Positions 56,800 through 64,000 of a DNA stretch of 64,000 nt are shown here, one piece after another (the first letter of the stretch is position 1; every line of letters starts with the position of its first letter). Below the pieces are notes generated by a model, which was not told the DNA's origin, made no database searches, and saw nothing but the letters and a program-made list of their open reading frames with translations. Both the position numbers and the translations under genes were made by a program. The DNA comes from Bog-756 sp963833585 (GTDB lineage Bacteria; Actinomycetota; Acidimicrobiia; Acidimicrobiales; RAAP-2): positions 186,001-250,000 of the forward strand of contig CAWHYF010000006.1 of NCBI GenBank assembly GCA_963833585.1. The letters are read 5' to 3'.

Positions 56800-58025
56800 G
56801 CTCGTTCGTCAACCCGCCCTGGCTCCCGTTCTCGGTCAGCGAAGCGGCCACCGCCGGCGACGCGAGCGGTCAGGACCTCGAATCCGGTCAGGCCTGGGAC
56901 CACCTCCTCGACACCCTCCGTCGGACCGGTGAGACCGTGCTCTCCGACTCGGTGCCCCACGAGCCGGTGGACATGGCCTCCGGCTTTCGGCACCTGCTCG
57001 TCCTGTTGGGGGTGGGCATCGACGAGCTGCTGCGGCGCGGTCTGGACCGGGTGCCCGCGGTGAAGCCGTCGGGGACCGATGCCGCCTACAAGTGGGGGAT
57101 GGAGTGCCCCGACGCCCTCTATGTGGGCTCGGCCCTCCGACCCGGCCAGTCGTACCGGCTCTGGGGCAGCCGCGGCTCGGCCCGGTATGTCGGGCTGCAG
57201 GCCATGTCCGGGATGGCCTCCACCACCAACGCCCTGATCGACGAATTCGACCTCGGTCCCGATGGGGAGTTCGAGATCGTCCTCTCCGCCGACTCCCAGG
57301 AGGGCAACTGGCTCCGGCTCGACGGTCACGCCACCATGCTGGTGGTCCGCCACTTCTTCTACGACTGGGGCACCGAGGTCCCGGTGACCATGTCCATCGA
57401 GCCGCTCTCGGGCCCGACCGTCTTCGACACCAAGGCGCCGGCCGACCCGAGGGCGGCGATGGCGCGCCAGGTGATCGCCCTGGCCGACTTCCTGGAGGAC
57501 AATCTCAACTTCTTCCTCAGCTTCTCCCGCCCCGATGAGCCCAACACCTTCCTGCCGCCCCTCGACGGCACGGCCATGGGGGCGGCGGCCGAGAACCGTC
57601 CGGTCATCGGGTCCTGGAAGCTGGCCCCCGACGAGGCGCTGGTCATCGAAGTGACCCCACCGGAGGGCCTCTACTGGAGCTACTCGCTCGGGAACGCCTG
57701 GTGGGAGACCATCGACTACGCCAACCACCAGTCCAGCCTCAACGGCCACCAGGCCGTGGTGGACGACGACGGTGCGGTACGGGTGGTGGTGGCCCACCAG
57801 GATCCGGGGGTGGCCAACTGGCTGGACACCGCTGGGCACAGCGAGGGACCGATCATCCTGCGCTGCGTCCGCACCGACACGGCTCCCACCCCCGCCACGA
57901 CGGTGGTGCCGTTCGACCGGATCGGTGATGCCCTGCCGGCCGGCACCCGTCGGCTCGCCCCGAGCGAGCGGGCCGAGGCCCTCGACGTGCGCCGCCGGGC
58001 CGTCAGTCGGCGGTTCGGGCGGTGA
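56796..58025 (+). CDS. DUF1214-family protein
   Basis: A 409-residue protein. Motifs ARYVGLQAMSG, EFDLGPDGEFEIVLSADS, WLRLDGHATMLVVRHFFYDWGTEVP and LALPDEALVIEVTPPEG-like late strands fit DUF1214 proteins, which form beta-rich folds and often appear with TetR or lipid-metabolism genes. No signal peptide or membrane segment is seen. GTG at 56796 lacks its own good Shine-Dalgarno and is likely read through coupling to the small ORF. Reaction unknown. Its TGA overlaps a possible next GTG start at 58022. Confidence 0.78.
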   Translation: MSSFVNPPWLPFSVSEAATAGDASGQDLESGQAWDHLLDTLRRTGETVLSDSVPHEPVDMASGFRHLLVLLGVGIDELLRRGLDRVPAVKPSGTDAAYKWGMECPDALYVGSALRPGQSYRLWGSRGSARYVGLQAMSGMASTTNALIDEFDLGPDGEFEIVLSADSQEGNWLRLDGHATMLVVRHFFYDWGTEVPVTMSIEPLSGPTVFDTKAPADPRAAMARQVIALADFLEDNLNFFLSFSRPDEPNTFLPPLDGTAMGAAAENRPVIGSWKLAPDEALVIEVTPPEGLYWSYSLGNAWWETIDYANHQSSLNGHQAVVDDDGAVRVVVAHQDPGVANWLDTAGHSEGPIILRCVRTDTAPTPATTVVPFDRIGDALPAGTRRLAPSERAEALDVRRRAVSRRFGR

Positions 58026-58252
58026 CGCTCGACGTCGGCCACACCGGACCGGACGCCCGGGTCCGCACCGGACCCGGCGACCCGGGCGGTGCCGGACCTG
58101 GCGATCCGGGCGGTGCCGGTCCCGGCGACCCGGGCGGTGCCGGACATGGCGATCCGGGCGGTGACCGCGGCCGGAAGGGTCTCGAGCAGCCGGCCGACGC
58201 CACGGACCTCGGGGGCGGCCCCACCGATGCGTGGTTCGACCTCCGGCGCTGA
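58022..58252 (+). CDS. Possible small repeat-containing protein
   Basis: A 76-residue frame from GTG 58022, overlapping the DUF1214 stop (GTGA). Its middle encodes an eight-residue repeat, GDPGGAGP, from a 24-bp tandem repeat (58070-58165). The tail LEQPADATDLGGGPTDAWF is unlike known proteins. It overlaps the start region of the TetR gene that follows. Could be a real short protein or just a repeat; low confidence. Confidence 0.22.
   Translation: MTLDVGHTGPDARVRTGPGDPGGAGPGDPGGAGPGDPGGAGHGDPGGDRGRKGLEQPADATDLGGGPTDAWFDLRR
58070..58165. repeat. Four copies of a 24-bp tandem repeat
   Basis: Four abutting units (58070-58093, 58094-58117, 58118-58141, 58142-58165), each with core CCGGGCGGTG near the end and two or three base changes between copies. 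No spacers of unique sequence, so not CRISPR. It sits in front of the frameshifted TetR gene; copy number could vary by slippage. Confidence 0.65.
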
Positions 58253-59037
58253 GCGCCGGGTGGCCGACGGTCCCCGGCCGCCCGACGGACGCTCGGAGGC
58301 CGAGGCCCTCATCCGGGCGGCCCGCCACGTGCTCGAGCGCCGGGGGGGCGACGGCTTCACCGTGCACGAGGTCCTGGGCGAGGCGGGCCTCGGGACCCGG
58401 GCCTTCTACCGGCACTTCTCGTCCAAGGAGGCGCTGGTACTGGCGGTCTTCGCCGAGGGGGCCCAGCGGGAGCGGGCCCGCCTGGAGGCCCGGATGGCCG
58501 GTGCGCGGAGCCCCACCGAGGCCGTCACGGCCTGGATCGAGTCTCGCCTGGAGCTGGCCTTCGACGATGAGGTCGCCGACAGCATGCGGGTCCTCTCCCT
58601 CGAGGCCCAGCTGGCCGTCGAACAGGCCCCCGAGCAGCTGGAGGCGGCCTTCGACTCCATGTTGGCCCCGCTCATCCGAGCAGTTGGCCCAGGGCCGGCA
58701 GGACGGCAGCTTCTCCGGGGTCGACCCCGAGCGCGACGCCCGGGCCCTGCACGACGTGGTGTGGGGCGAGACACAGCGCCAGTGGACGACTCCCGGGACC
58801 GATCCCGACCGGGCCCACCGGCACGTGCTCCGGTTCTGCCTCCGAGCCATCGGCGCCGAACTGCGCAGAGGGGCACTAGTGCGGTGCCGGACCTGCCCGC
58901 TCCGGTCGGTGGCGACGGTCGGGCCGTGCGCCGCCGCCGTCGACCCCACCGCATCCGACGACCCTGCCGCATCCCGGCCGCATCCGACGACCAGAGCGAA
59001 CCAATCGAGGAGGAACCGTGGACCTAGGACTGGCTGA
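58227..59037 (+). pseudogene. TetR-family regulator with a frameshift
   Basis: HTH: DGFTVHEVLGEAGLGTRAFYRHFSSKEALV after an Ala/Gly/Pro-rich start. The ligand domain begins properly (ARLEARMAGARSPTEAVTAWIES, MLAPLIR) but at about 58676-58678 a base is missing: the original frame then reads noise, while the next frame continues family-like QLAQGRQDGSFSGVDPERDARALHDVVW and HVLRFCLRAIGAELRR. Its last part overlaps the SDR start (59018). The ATG at 58227 is assumed; GTG 58260 is also possible. If real it would lack normal regulation of the SDR, ferredoxin and acyl-CoA genes after it. The operator at 56691 may be its site. Confidence 0.78.
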
Positions 59038-59821
59038 CGCCACCGTGGTGGTGGCCGGAGGTACCGCCGGCATGGGGCGGGCGACCGCCGACTGCTTCGC
59101 CGCCGACGGGGCCCGGGTGGCCGTACTGGCCCGGACCCGCCGGGACCTGGACGAAGCGGAGGAGGCCCTGGCCGCGGCGGGATCCCCGGACGCGGTGGGC
59201 CTCGAGGTCGACCTGCTCGACCAGGCCTCGGTCGATCGGGCCATGGCCGCGGTGGGCGAGCGGTGGGGACACCTCAACGCCCTGGTCAACGCGGCCGGGC
59301 CCTTTTCCGGTGGAGTGAGGCCGTTCGAGGAGTACACCGATGCCCAATGGCTCTCCGTGCTGGACGGACTCACCCTCAGCTCGGTCCGCACGGTCCGAGC
59401 CGCCCTCCCGCTCCTCCGCCGGGCCCCCTGGGCGCGGATCGTGAACGTCTCGGCCATGTCGACCAAGCGGCAGTCCTCTTCGCTGGTGGCCTACACGGCG
59501 GCGAAGTCCGCACTCACCAGCCTGAGCAAGAACCTCTCGATGTCCCTCGCCCCTGACGGGATCCTGGTCAACACGGTCAGCCCCGGGACCTACGTCTCCG
59601 AGTCGTTCAAGCGCGCCCTCCGCCCGCTCCCCGATGTCGACGAGGAGGACCTCTACGACGTGATGCGCTACATCGTCCGGGACTTCGGCCATCCGGTGCA
59701 TCTCCAACGGGCCGGCGACCCGAAGGAGATCGGTCCGGTCATCGCCTTCGTGGCCTCGGCCCGCAACACCTACATGACCGGCGCCAACATCAATGTGGAC
59801 GGCGGATCCGACTTCACCTGA
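59018..59821 (+). CDS. Short-chain dehydrogenase/reductase
   Basis: SDR of 267 residues: cofactor site VVAGGTAGMGRATADCFAADGARV (Ala for the usual Thr), NAAGPFSGGV for NNAG, catalytic Ser in NVSAMSTK and YTAAKSAL. C-terminal YMTGANINVDGGSDFT is standard. GTG at 59018 follows GAGGAGGAACC. It overlaps the end of the (frameshifted) TetR gene. Fits a 3-hydroxyacyl or hydroxy-terpenoid oxidation step; followed by a ferredoxin on the same strand. Confidence 0.88.
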   Translation: MDLGLADATVVVAGGTAGMGRATADCFAADGARVAVLARTRRDLDEAEEALAAAGSPDAVGLEVDLLDQASVDRAMAAVGERWGHLNALVNAAGPFSGGVRPFEEYTDAQWLSVLDGLTLSSVRTVRAALPLLRRAPWARIVNVSAMSTKRQSSSLVAYTAAKSALTSLSKNLSMSLAPDGILVNTVSPGTYVSESFKRALRPLPDVDEEDLYDVMRYIVRDFGHPVHLQRAGDPKEIGPVIAFVASARNTYMTGANINVDGGSDFT

Positions 59822-59831
59822 GCCGTACTAC

Positions 59832-59837
59832 TACTCT
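59832..59837 (+). promoter_or_regulatory. -10 box for a leaderless ferredoxin transcript
   Basis: TACTCT ends seven bases before the ferredoxin GTG at 59845. Confidence 0.4.
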
Positions 59838-59844
59838 GGCCTGC

Positions 59845-60036
59845 GTGAAGATCCGTCTCGACGCAGACCTGTGCACCGGACACGGCCGGTGCTACACCCT
59901 GGCCCCCGAGCTGTTCGACTGCGACGACGAGGGACACGGGGTGGTGCTGGCCGGCGAGGTGCCCGACGGTCTCGAGAACCAGGCCTGGTTGGCCGCCCAG
60001 AACTGCCCCGAGCGCTGCATCACCATCGAGGAGTGA
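59845..60036 (+). CDS. 3Fe-4S ferredoxin
   Basis: Second small ferredoxin, 63 residues, with Cys10, Cys16 and Cys54 in the same places as at 17203 but in a GHGRC context (CTGHGRC), nearer the family norm, and CPERC in the tail. Acidic overall. Electron donor to a P450; a P450 of its own is not adjacent, and no reductase is in the window. It follows the SDR by 23 bases. Confidence 0.92.
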   Translation: MKIRLDADLCTGHGRCYTLAPELFDCDDEGHGVVLAGEVPDGLENQAWLAAQNCPERCITIEE

Positions 60037-60316
60037 CCGGGGCCGTCCGGTGGCCGCCGGCGGTCCTCGGCGGGCGGGAGCGAGCCGGCACAGGTCTCGG
60101 TCCGGGTGGGCGGCTCATGCCCTCGACCCCGTTCTGACGGCCGATCCCGGTGGTCGGTGACCCACGGGGACCCCGTCGAAGGCCAGACGGGGCGGCCCCG
60201 ATGGCGGCGTCCATGTCCTCGTGCCCCGCATCGCCCACCGGGCCCAGGACCTCCTGGGTGGCCGGCTCGAGGCTGTCGAAGGGGTGCCCGAGCGACGAGC
60301 GACCTGGCGACGCCGC

Positions 60317-60322
60317 TACGCT
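60317..60322 (+). promoter_or_regulatory. -10 box for the crotonase gene
   Basis: TACGCT ends eight bases before GTG 60331, consistent with a leaderless start. The stretch 60037-60330 otherwise shows nothing clear. Confidence 0.45.
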
Positions 60323-60330
60323 CCCATCCC

Positions 60331-61401
60331 GTGGGCCCGGCTCCCGGCGGCGACGCGCCGCCCGTGATCAGTTCCGAGGAGCTCCGCTCGGGGCTCCGGG
60401 AGGCGGTCGGCGTCTTCGCCGGCCGGCCGCTCGTCGCCGTCCAGCTCGACGACGGTCCCGACCTTCCCGTCGAGGCCGGCCGGCTCCCCTGCGTGGTGGT
60501 GGGGATCGCGCCCGACGGACCGCTGCCGGACCGAGCACCCGACCTCGACATCCTGCTCACCGAGGCCGGCGGTGCGGGCGCGCCCTGGGTCACCTGCCCC
60601 GAGATCGGCCCGGCCCTCGAGCAATTGGCGGTGGCGTGCCGGGCCTCACCCCTGGCCGCGGTGGCGCTGGCCCAGCTGATGCGGCTCTCGGCCGGCGCTC
60701 CGGTGAGCGACGCCCTGGTGGCCGAGTCCTTCGTCTACTCGATGCTCCAGGGCGGCCCGGAGCACCAGGGGTGGTTGGGCCGTCGGACCACCCGACCGGC
60801 GGTCCCGGAGGAGGGGGAGCCGGTGGTGGCCATGCGGGACGGTGGAACCCTGACCATCCGACTCGACCGGCCCCGGGTGCACAACGCCTACAACTCGGCC
60901 ATGCGGGACGGGCTGGTGGACGCCCTGGCGGTGGCGGCGTGGGACCCCTCGGTGCGAGCCGTGGAGCTGATCGGCAGTGGGCCCTCGTTCTGCAGTGGAG
61001 GCGACCTGGTCGAATTCGGCACCGCTCCGGACCCGGCCACCGCCCACGCCGTCCGGGTGGAGCGGGGGGCGGCCCGGTGGATGCACCGGTGCTCGGACCG
61101 GACCACCGTCCGGGTCCACGGGGCCTGCATCGGGGCCGGGGTGGAGCTGGCCTCCTTCGCCCGTCGCGTGGTGGCGCACCCCGACACGTACTTCCAACTC
61201 CCCGAGGTGGCCATGGGGTTGGTCCCCGGCGCCGGTGGTACGGCCGGTCTGCCCCGGCGGATCGGGCGCCAGCGCACCACCCACCTGGCCCTCACCGGCG
61301 CCACGCTCGACGTCCGGACCGCCCTGGACTGGGGTCTCGTCGACGAGATCGTCGACCTCGGCCGCCCCCAGCCCCGGTCGGAAATCGCCGATTCGGTGTA
61401 A
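60331..61401 (+). CDS. Enoyl-CoA hydratase/isomerase-family protein with N-terminal extension
   Basis: Crotonase of 356 residues. The first ~150 residues (SSEELRSGLREAVGVFAGRPLVAVQLDDG) are an extra domain with possible crotonase-like fold. The core from about residue 165 has TIRLDRPRVHNAYN and FCSGGDLVEFG for the oxyanion site, then GACIGAGVELASFARRV and YFQLPEVAMGLVPGAGGTAGL: both catalytic Glu positions of the hydratase family (GVELA, PEVAMG) are present, unlike the crotonase at 11227. It should hydrate or isomerise an enoyl-CoA. GTG start at 60331. Precedes a small unknown and an acyl-CoA ligase. Confidence 0.85.
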   Translation: MGPAPGGDAPPVISSEELRSGLREAVGVFAGRPLVAVQLDDGPDLPVEAGRLPCVVVGIAPDGPLPDRAPDLDILLTEAGGAGAPWVTCPEIGPALEQLAVACRASPLAAVALAQLMRLSAGAPVSDALVAESFVYSMLQGGPEHQGWLGRRTTRPAVPEEGEPVVAMRDGGTLTIRLDRPRVHNAYNSAMRDGLVDALAVAAWDPSVRAVELIGSGPSFCSGGDLVEFGTAPDPATAHAVRVERGAARWMHRCSDRTTVRVHGACIGAGVELASFARRVVAHPDTYFQLPEVAMGLVPGAGGTAGLPRRIGRQRTTHLALTGATLDVRTALDWGLVDEIVDLGRPQPRSEIADSV

Positions 61402-61645
61402 CATCCCCCACCGGCAGACGCGCTCTCTGCGGGCAGGCGCAGGCCATCCGGCACGGTGGGAGCACGCCGCCCGGGCACGCCGTCCCATCCGGGGGCGCCG
61501 ACCGCGGACCGCCGAGGATGGGCCTGGTCGGTCCACCGCCGATTGGACGCCGAAGCCGGGCATCGGGGACCGTATCGGGAACCGTCCGGGAGTCCGCGGT
61601 GAGCGGACGCCCGAACGCCAGTGTGTCATGAAGAAGGGAAGGCCC

Positions 61646-61951
61646 ATGGAGTTGAAGCCCGGCATCCAGCTGCGGAGTGCCGTCGGGACCACCGAGGTGG
61701 TCGTGGTCAAGGCCCCGGGAGGCCCGGTCGAGCTGACCAGCGGCGGCCTGCCCATGGTCGGACGGGACGAGGAGGCCGGCCCGGCCCCGATCGCGGCGGG
61801 ACAGGAGGGGTCGGTGCTCCTGGGCAAGCGGTACGTCGACCCGGCCGGCACCATCGAGGTCCTGTGCTCCAAACCCGGTGAGGGCGCCCTGGCCCTCGAC
61901 GGCCAGCCGCTGGAGCTCAAGACGGCCAAGCCCCTCCCCTCCTCGGACTGA
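61646..61951 (+). CDS. Small conserved-type protein, unknown
   Basis: A 101-residue soluble protein. LKPGIQLRSAVGTTEVVVVKAPGGPVELTSGGLPM is followed by VLLGKRYVDPAGTIEVLCSKPGEGALALDGQPLELK, two beta-hairpin-rich halves. Such short proteins often accompany acyl-CoA ligases in actinobacteria; this one is five bases before such a gene. ATG at 61646 with AAGGGAAGG before it is preferred over the ATG 18 bases upstream. Possibly a small beta-barrel ligand or stability factor; no function can be assigned. Confidence 0.6.
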   Translation: MELKPGIQLRSAVGTTEVVVVKAPGGPVELTSGGLPMVGRDEEAGPAPIAAGQEGSVLLGKRYVDPAGTIEVLCSKPGEGALALDGQPLELKTAKPLPSSD

Positions 61952-61956
61952 GGCCC

Positions 61957-63441
61957 ATGCATCTCGGCTTGGTCCTCGACATGACCCAGTCCGGTTTTGA
62001 CGACCGGACCGCCGTCACGGTGGCGGACCGGTCCCTCACCCATGCCGAGCTGGCCCAGCGCTCCTGGGCGGCGGCGACCCGGTTCACCGAGCTCGGGGCC
62101 CCCGCGGTCATCTTTCTGAGCGGGAACCACGCCACCTACCCGGTGGCCCTGTTCGGGGCGGCCGGGGCCGGCATCCCGTTCATCCCGCTCAACTACCGAC
62201 TGGGCGCCGAGCAGCTGGCGGCCCAGATCGACGCCCACCCGGGCGCCTTCCTCATCTACGAGGGGGAGCTCCCGCCCTCGGCCGACCCGGCCTTGTCCGC
62301 CGAGCGGGACGCATTCTTCGACTCGCTGGCCGGCAGTCAGGTCGAGGCGCCCGGACCGCAGGACCCCGAGCTCCCGTGCGTGCTCCTCTACACCAGCGGG
62401 ACCACCGCGGCGCCCAAGGCCGCAGTGCTGCGCCACCGACACCTGATGTCCTACCTCTTCGGCACCGTCGAGTTCGGCAGCGCCGAGCCCGATGACGTCT
62501 CCCTGGTCTCGGTGCCGCCCTACCACGTGGCCGGGGTGGCCAACCTCCTCTCCAATCTCTACGCCGGGCGCAGGATCATCTACCTGGACCGGTTCGACCC
62601 GACCCTCTGGCTGGACGTCGTCCGGGACGAGAAGGTCACCCAGGCCATGGTGGTGCCGACCATGTTGGCCCGGATCGTCGACCACCTCCGCGACGCCGAG
62701 GACGCCGGGGTACCCAGTCTTCGGTCCCTGAGCTACGGAGGAGCCCGCATGCCGGCGCCGGTCCTCCACCGGGCCCTCGAGCTCTTCCCCACCACCGGCT
62801 TCGTCAACGCCTACGGGCTCACCGAGACGAGCTCCACCATCGCCCTGCTCGGGCCCGAGGACCACCGGGACGCACTGGCCTCCGACGATCCGGTGGTTCG
62901 CCGGCGCCTGGAGTCGGTGGGCCGGCTCCTCCCGGGCATCGAGCTCGAGGTGCGGGAGGAGGACGGCACGCCGGTGTCGCCGGGCCAGTCCGGCCTCCTC
63001 TTCCTCCGGGGCGAGCAGATCTCCGGTGAGTACGCCGGAATACGACTGCTCGACGACGACGGTTGGTTCCCGACCCGGGACAAGGGCTGGATCGACCAGG
63101 AGGGCTACCTCTTCATCGAAGGCCGGGCCGACGACACCATCATCCGCGGCGGCGAGAACATCGCCCCGGCCGAGATCGAGGACGTGCTCCTGTCCCACGA
63201 CGGGGTGGTGGACGCCGTGGTGGTGGGGCTGCCCGACGAGCAATGGGGACAGCGGCTGGTGGCGGTGGTGGTCCCCGGGGAGGGGGCGTCCGCCACGGCC
63301 GGGGAGCTGCAGGACCTGGTGCGGGCCCGGCTCCGTTCGTCGAAGACGCCGGAGACCGTCGAGTTCTGGACCGAGCTCCCCCGCACCGACACCGGCAAGT
63401 TGCTCCGCCGGTCGGTCATCGCCCGGTTGGCCGCGGACTGA
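61957..63441 (+). CDS. Acyl-CoA ligase (AMP-forming)
   Basis: Acid:CoA ligase of 494 residues. Motifs: LLYTSGTTAAPKAAV near residue 148, VPPYHVAGV, NAYGLTETSST, FPTRDKGWIDQEGYLFIEGR and IIRGGENIAPAEIEDVLLS; the catalytic C-terminal Lys lies in TGKLLRRSV. N-terminal part is shorter than in long-chain ligases. It begins five bases after the small protein. May activate the acid worked on by the crotonase and SDR upstream. Substrate unknown. Confidence 0.9.
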   Translation: MHLGLVLDMTQSGFDDRTAVTVADRSLTHAELAQRSWAAATRFTELGAPAVIFLSGNHATYPVALFGAAGAGIPFIPLNYRLGAEQLAAQIDAHPGAFLIYEGELPPSADPALSAERDAFFDSLAGSQVEAPGPQDPELPCVLLYTSGTTAAPKAAVLRHRHLMSYLFGTVEFGSAEPDDVSLVSVPPYHVAGVANLLSNLYAGRRIIYLDRFDPTLWLDVVRDEKVTQAMVVPTMLARIVDHLRDAEDAGVPSLRSLSYGGARMPAPVLHRALELFPTTGFVNAYGLTETSSTIALLGPEDHRDALASDDPVVRRRLESVGRLLPGIELEVREEDGTPVSPGQSGLLFLRGEQISGEYAGIRLLDDDGWFPTRDKGWIDQEGYLFIEGRADDTIIRGGENIAPAEIEDVLLSHDGVVDAVVVGLPDEQWGQRLVAVVVPGEGASATAGELQDLVRARLRSSKTPETVEFWTELPRTDTGKLLRRSVIARLAAD

Positions 63442-63469
63442 CCCTCGTCGCGGCTTCCGATCGCGGCCC

Positions 63470-63958
63470 TCAGGCCGGGGGTGGCGTGAATGCGGCCAGG
63501 AAGGCCGGCCAGTCGGGGATGACCGCCCGGTCGACCACCTCGATCCTCAGCCCGTCGGGACCCAGGTGATAGCCGAACCGGGTCGGCGTGGCGGGGTCGT
63601 CGCCCCCGCACATCTCGAGGGCCAGCCCCTGCTCCTCGAGGGCCCGACAGGTGGAGGACAGGTCGTCCACCCAGTACCCCAGGTGATGGAGGGCCCGCCC
63701 CGGCACCACCGACCAGGTCGTCCCGGGGACGGCTTGGATCAATTCGAGGTGGGGCGACTCGAGCGAGTAGGCGAAACGGAGTTCCACCACCGTCGCCCCC
63801 ACCCCGGCCTGCCACATCGGGGTCTCCACCTCGAGCGGGGTCATGAAGCGGTGGCCGGCCAGCCGGGTCATCCGATCCATGCCGGCGTCGAGGTCGGGGA
63901 CCACCACACCGGTGTGGTACCAGTCGGCGACCCGCAGCCGCGGTCTCCCGTCCGTCAC
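63470..63958 (-). CDS. VOC-family protein (epimerase/dioxygenase-like)
   Basis: A 162-residue VOC protein: ADWYHTGVVVPDLDAGMDRMTRL (metal His), EVETPMWQAGVGATVVELRFAYS, ALHHLGYWVDDLSSTCRALEEQG (second His) and GYHLGPDGLRIEVVDR (Glu). Layout is near methylmalonyl-CoA epimerase and small dioxygenase relatives. GTG at 63958. Convergent with the ligase gene. It might act on a CoA thioester, but no direct evidence. Confidence 0.8.
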   Translation of the reverse strand: MTDGRPRLRVADWYHTGVVVPDLDAGMDRMTRLAGHRFMTPLEVETPMWQAGVGATVVELRFAYSLESPHLELIQAVPGTTWSVVPGRALHHLGYWVDDLSSTCRALEEQGLALEMCGGDDPATPTRFGYHLGPDGLRIEVVDRAVIPDWPAFLAAFTPPPA

Positions 63959-63966
63959 GGTCCGGC

Positions 63967-64000
63967 TCAGAACAGGCCGTCGCCGGCCGACAGGCGGGTA
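63967..64000 (-). CDS. C-terminal fragment of a leftward gene
   Basis: Eleven codons ending in TGA (63969-63967) read TRLSAGDGLF. It is the end of a gene that begins beyond the right edge; too short to identify. It precedes the VOC gene by eight bases, so both may be in one operon. Confidence 0.3.
   Translation of the reverse strand, partial: TRLSAGDGLF

Noticed and set aside
58070..58165. Possible CRISPR array
   Set aside because: Four units abut with no unique spacers and no cas genes exist in the window; it is a tandem repeat.

Overview
The window is a GC-rich (about 70%) stretch of an actinobacterial chromosome. GTG starts are common, many starts overlap the preceding stop as GTGA or ATGA, and several starts lie 6-8 bases after a TAnnnT -10 box, as in leaderless actinobacterial transcripts. 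An MptB-like polyprenol-dependent mannosyltransferase, a mycothiol-type DinB protein, an F420-type LLM oxidoreductase, 3Fe-4S ferredoxins and many FadE-type acyl-CoA dehydrogenases agree with Actinomycetota. I infer Acidimicrobiia or a relative, but no rRNA or other marker is present to prove it. I see no tRNA, rRNA, CRISPR array, prophage or insertion sequence.

Layout. 1-9.6 kb: leftward catabolic genes (D-aminoacylase-like hydrolase, Baeyer-Villiger-type monooxygenase, SDR, TetR, three acyl-CoA dehydrogenases, acyl-CoA ligase). 10-19.3 kb: P450, atypical crotonase, ligase, a DUF35/thiolase-like fusion, SDR, flavin/F420-type protein, ferredoxin, small lyase-fold and hotdog proteins. 19.4-25.4 kb: a less catabolic, visibly less GC-rich block (VOC, GNAT, FkbM methyltransferase, DinB, mannosyltransferase, two unknowns, APH-fold kinase). 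25.5-41.2 kb: amidohydrolases, two TIM-barrel epimerase-like proteins, TetR, two acyl-CoA dehydrogenases, SDR, thiolase plus an HMG-CoA-synthase-like/DUF35 fusion, thioesterase, esterase, DUF2889 protein, quinone oxidoreductase. 41.2-46.3 kb: an ACAD11-like dehydrogenase and a separate APH-type kinase around a divergent TetR/SDR promoter, plus an LLM oxidoreductase. 46.3-49.2 kb: sulfate activation (cysD, cysNC). 49.3-55.5 kb: TetR/P450 pair, dienelactone-hydrolase-like protein, double-hotdog protein, a TetR-like protein without its DNA-binding domain and a two-gene ABC exporter. 55.7-64 kb: frameshifted esterase, DUF1214 protein, frameshifted TetR, SDR, ferredoxin, crotonase, small unknown, acyl-CoA ligase, VOC protein.

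Taken together most of the window is a catabolic region: ligases load acids onto CoA, acyl-CoA dehydrogenases, crotonases and SDRs run beta-oxidation-like cycles, thiolase/DUF35 modules and hydrolases cleave carbon skeletons, and P450s with 3Fe-4S ferredoxins oxidise unactivated carbons. The style resembles steroid/terpenoid catabolism, but the true substrates cannot be read from the sequence. Seven complete or partial TetR-type regulators, many beside dyad-symmetric candidate operators, suggest separately controlled sub-pathways.

The most unusual points are the two DUF35 fusions with thiolase-fold domains lacking the usual nucleophilic cysteine, the split ACAD10/11-like kinase plus dehydrogenase set, a crotonase without its two catalytic glutamates, four apparent frameshifts in three genes, and palindromes that contain the stop codons of convergent genes.
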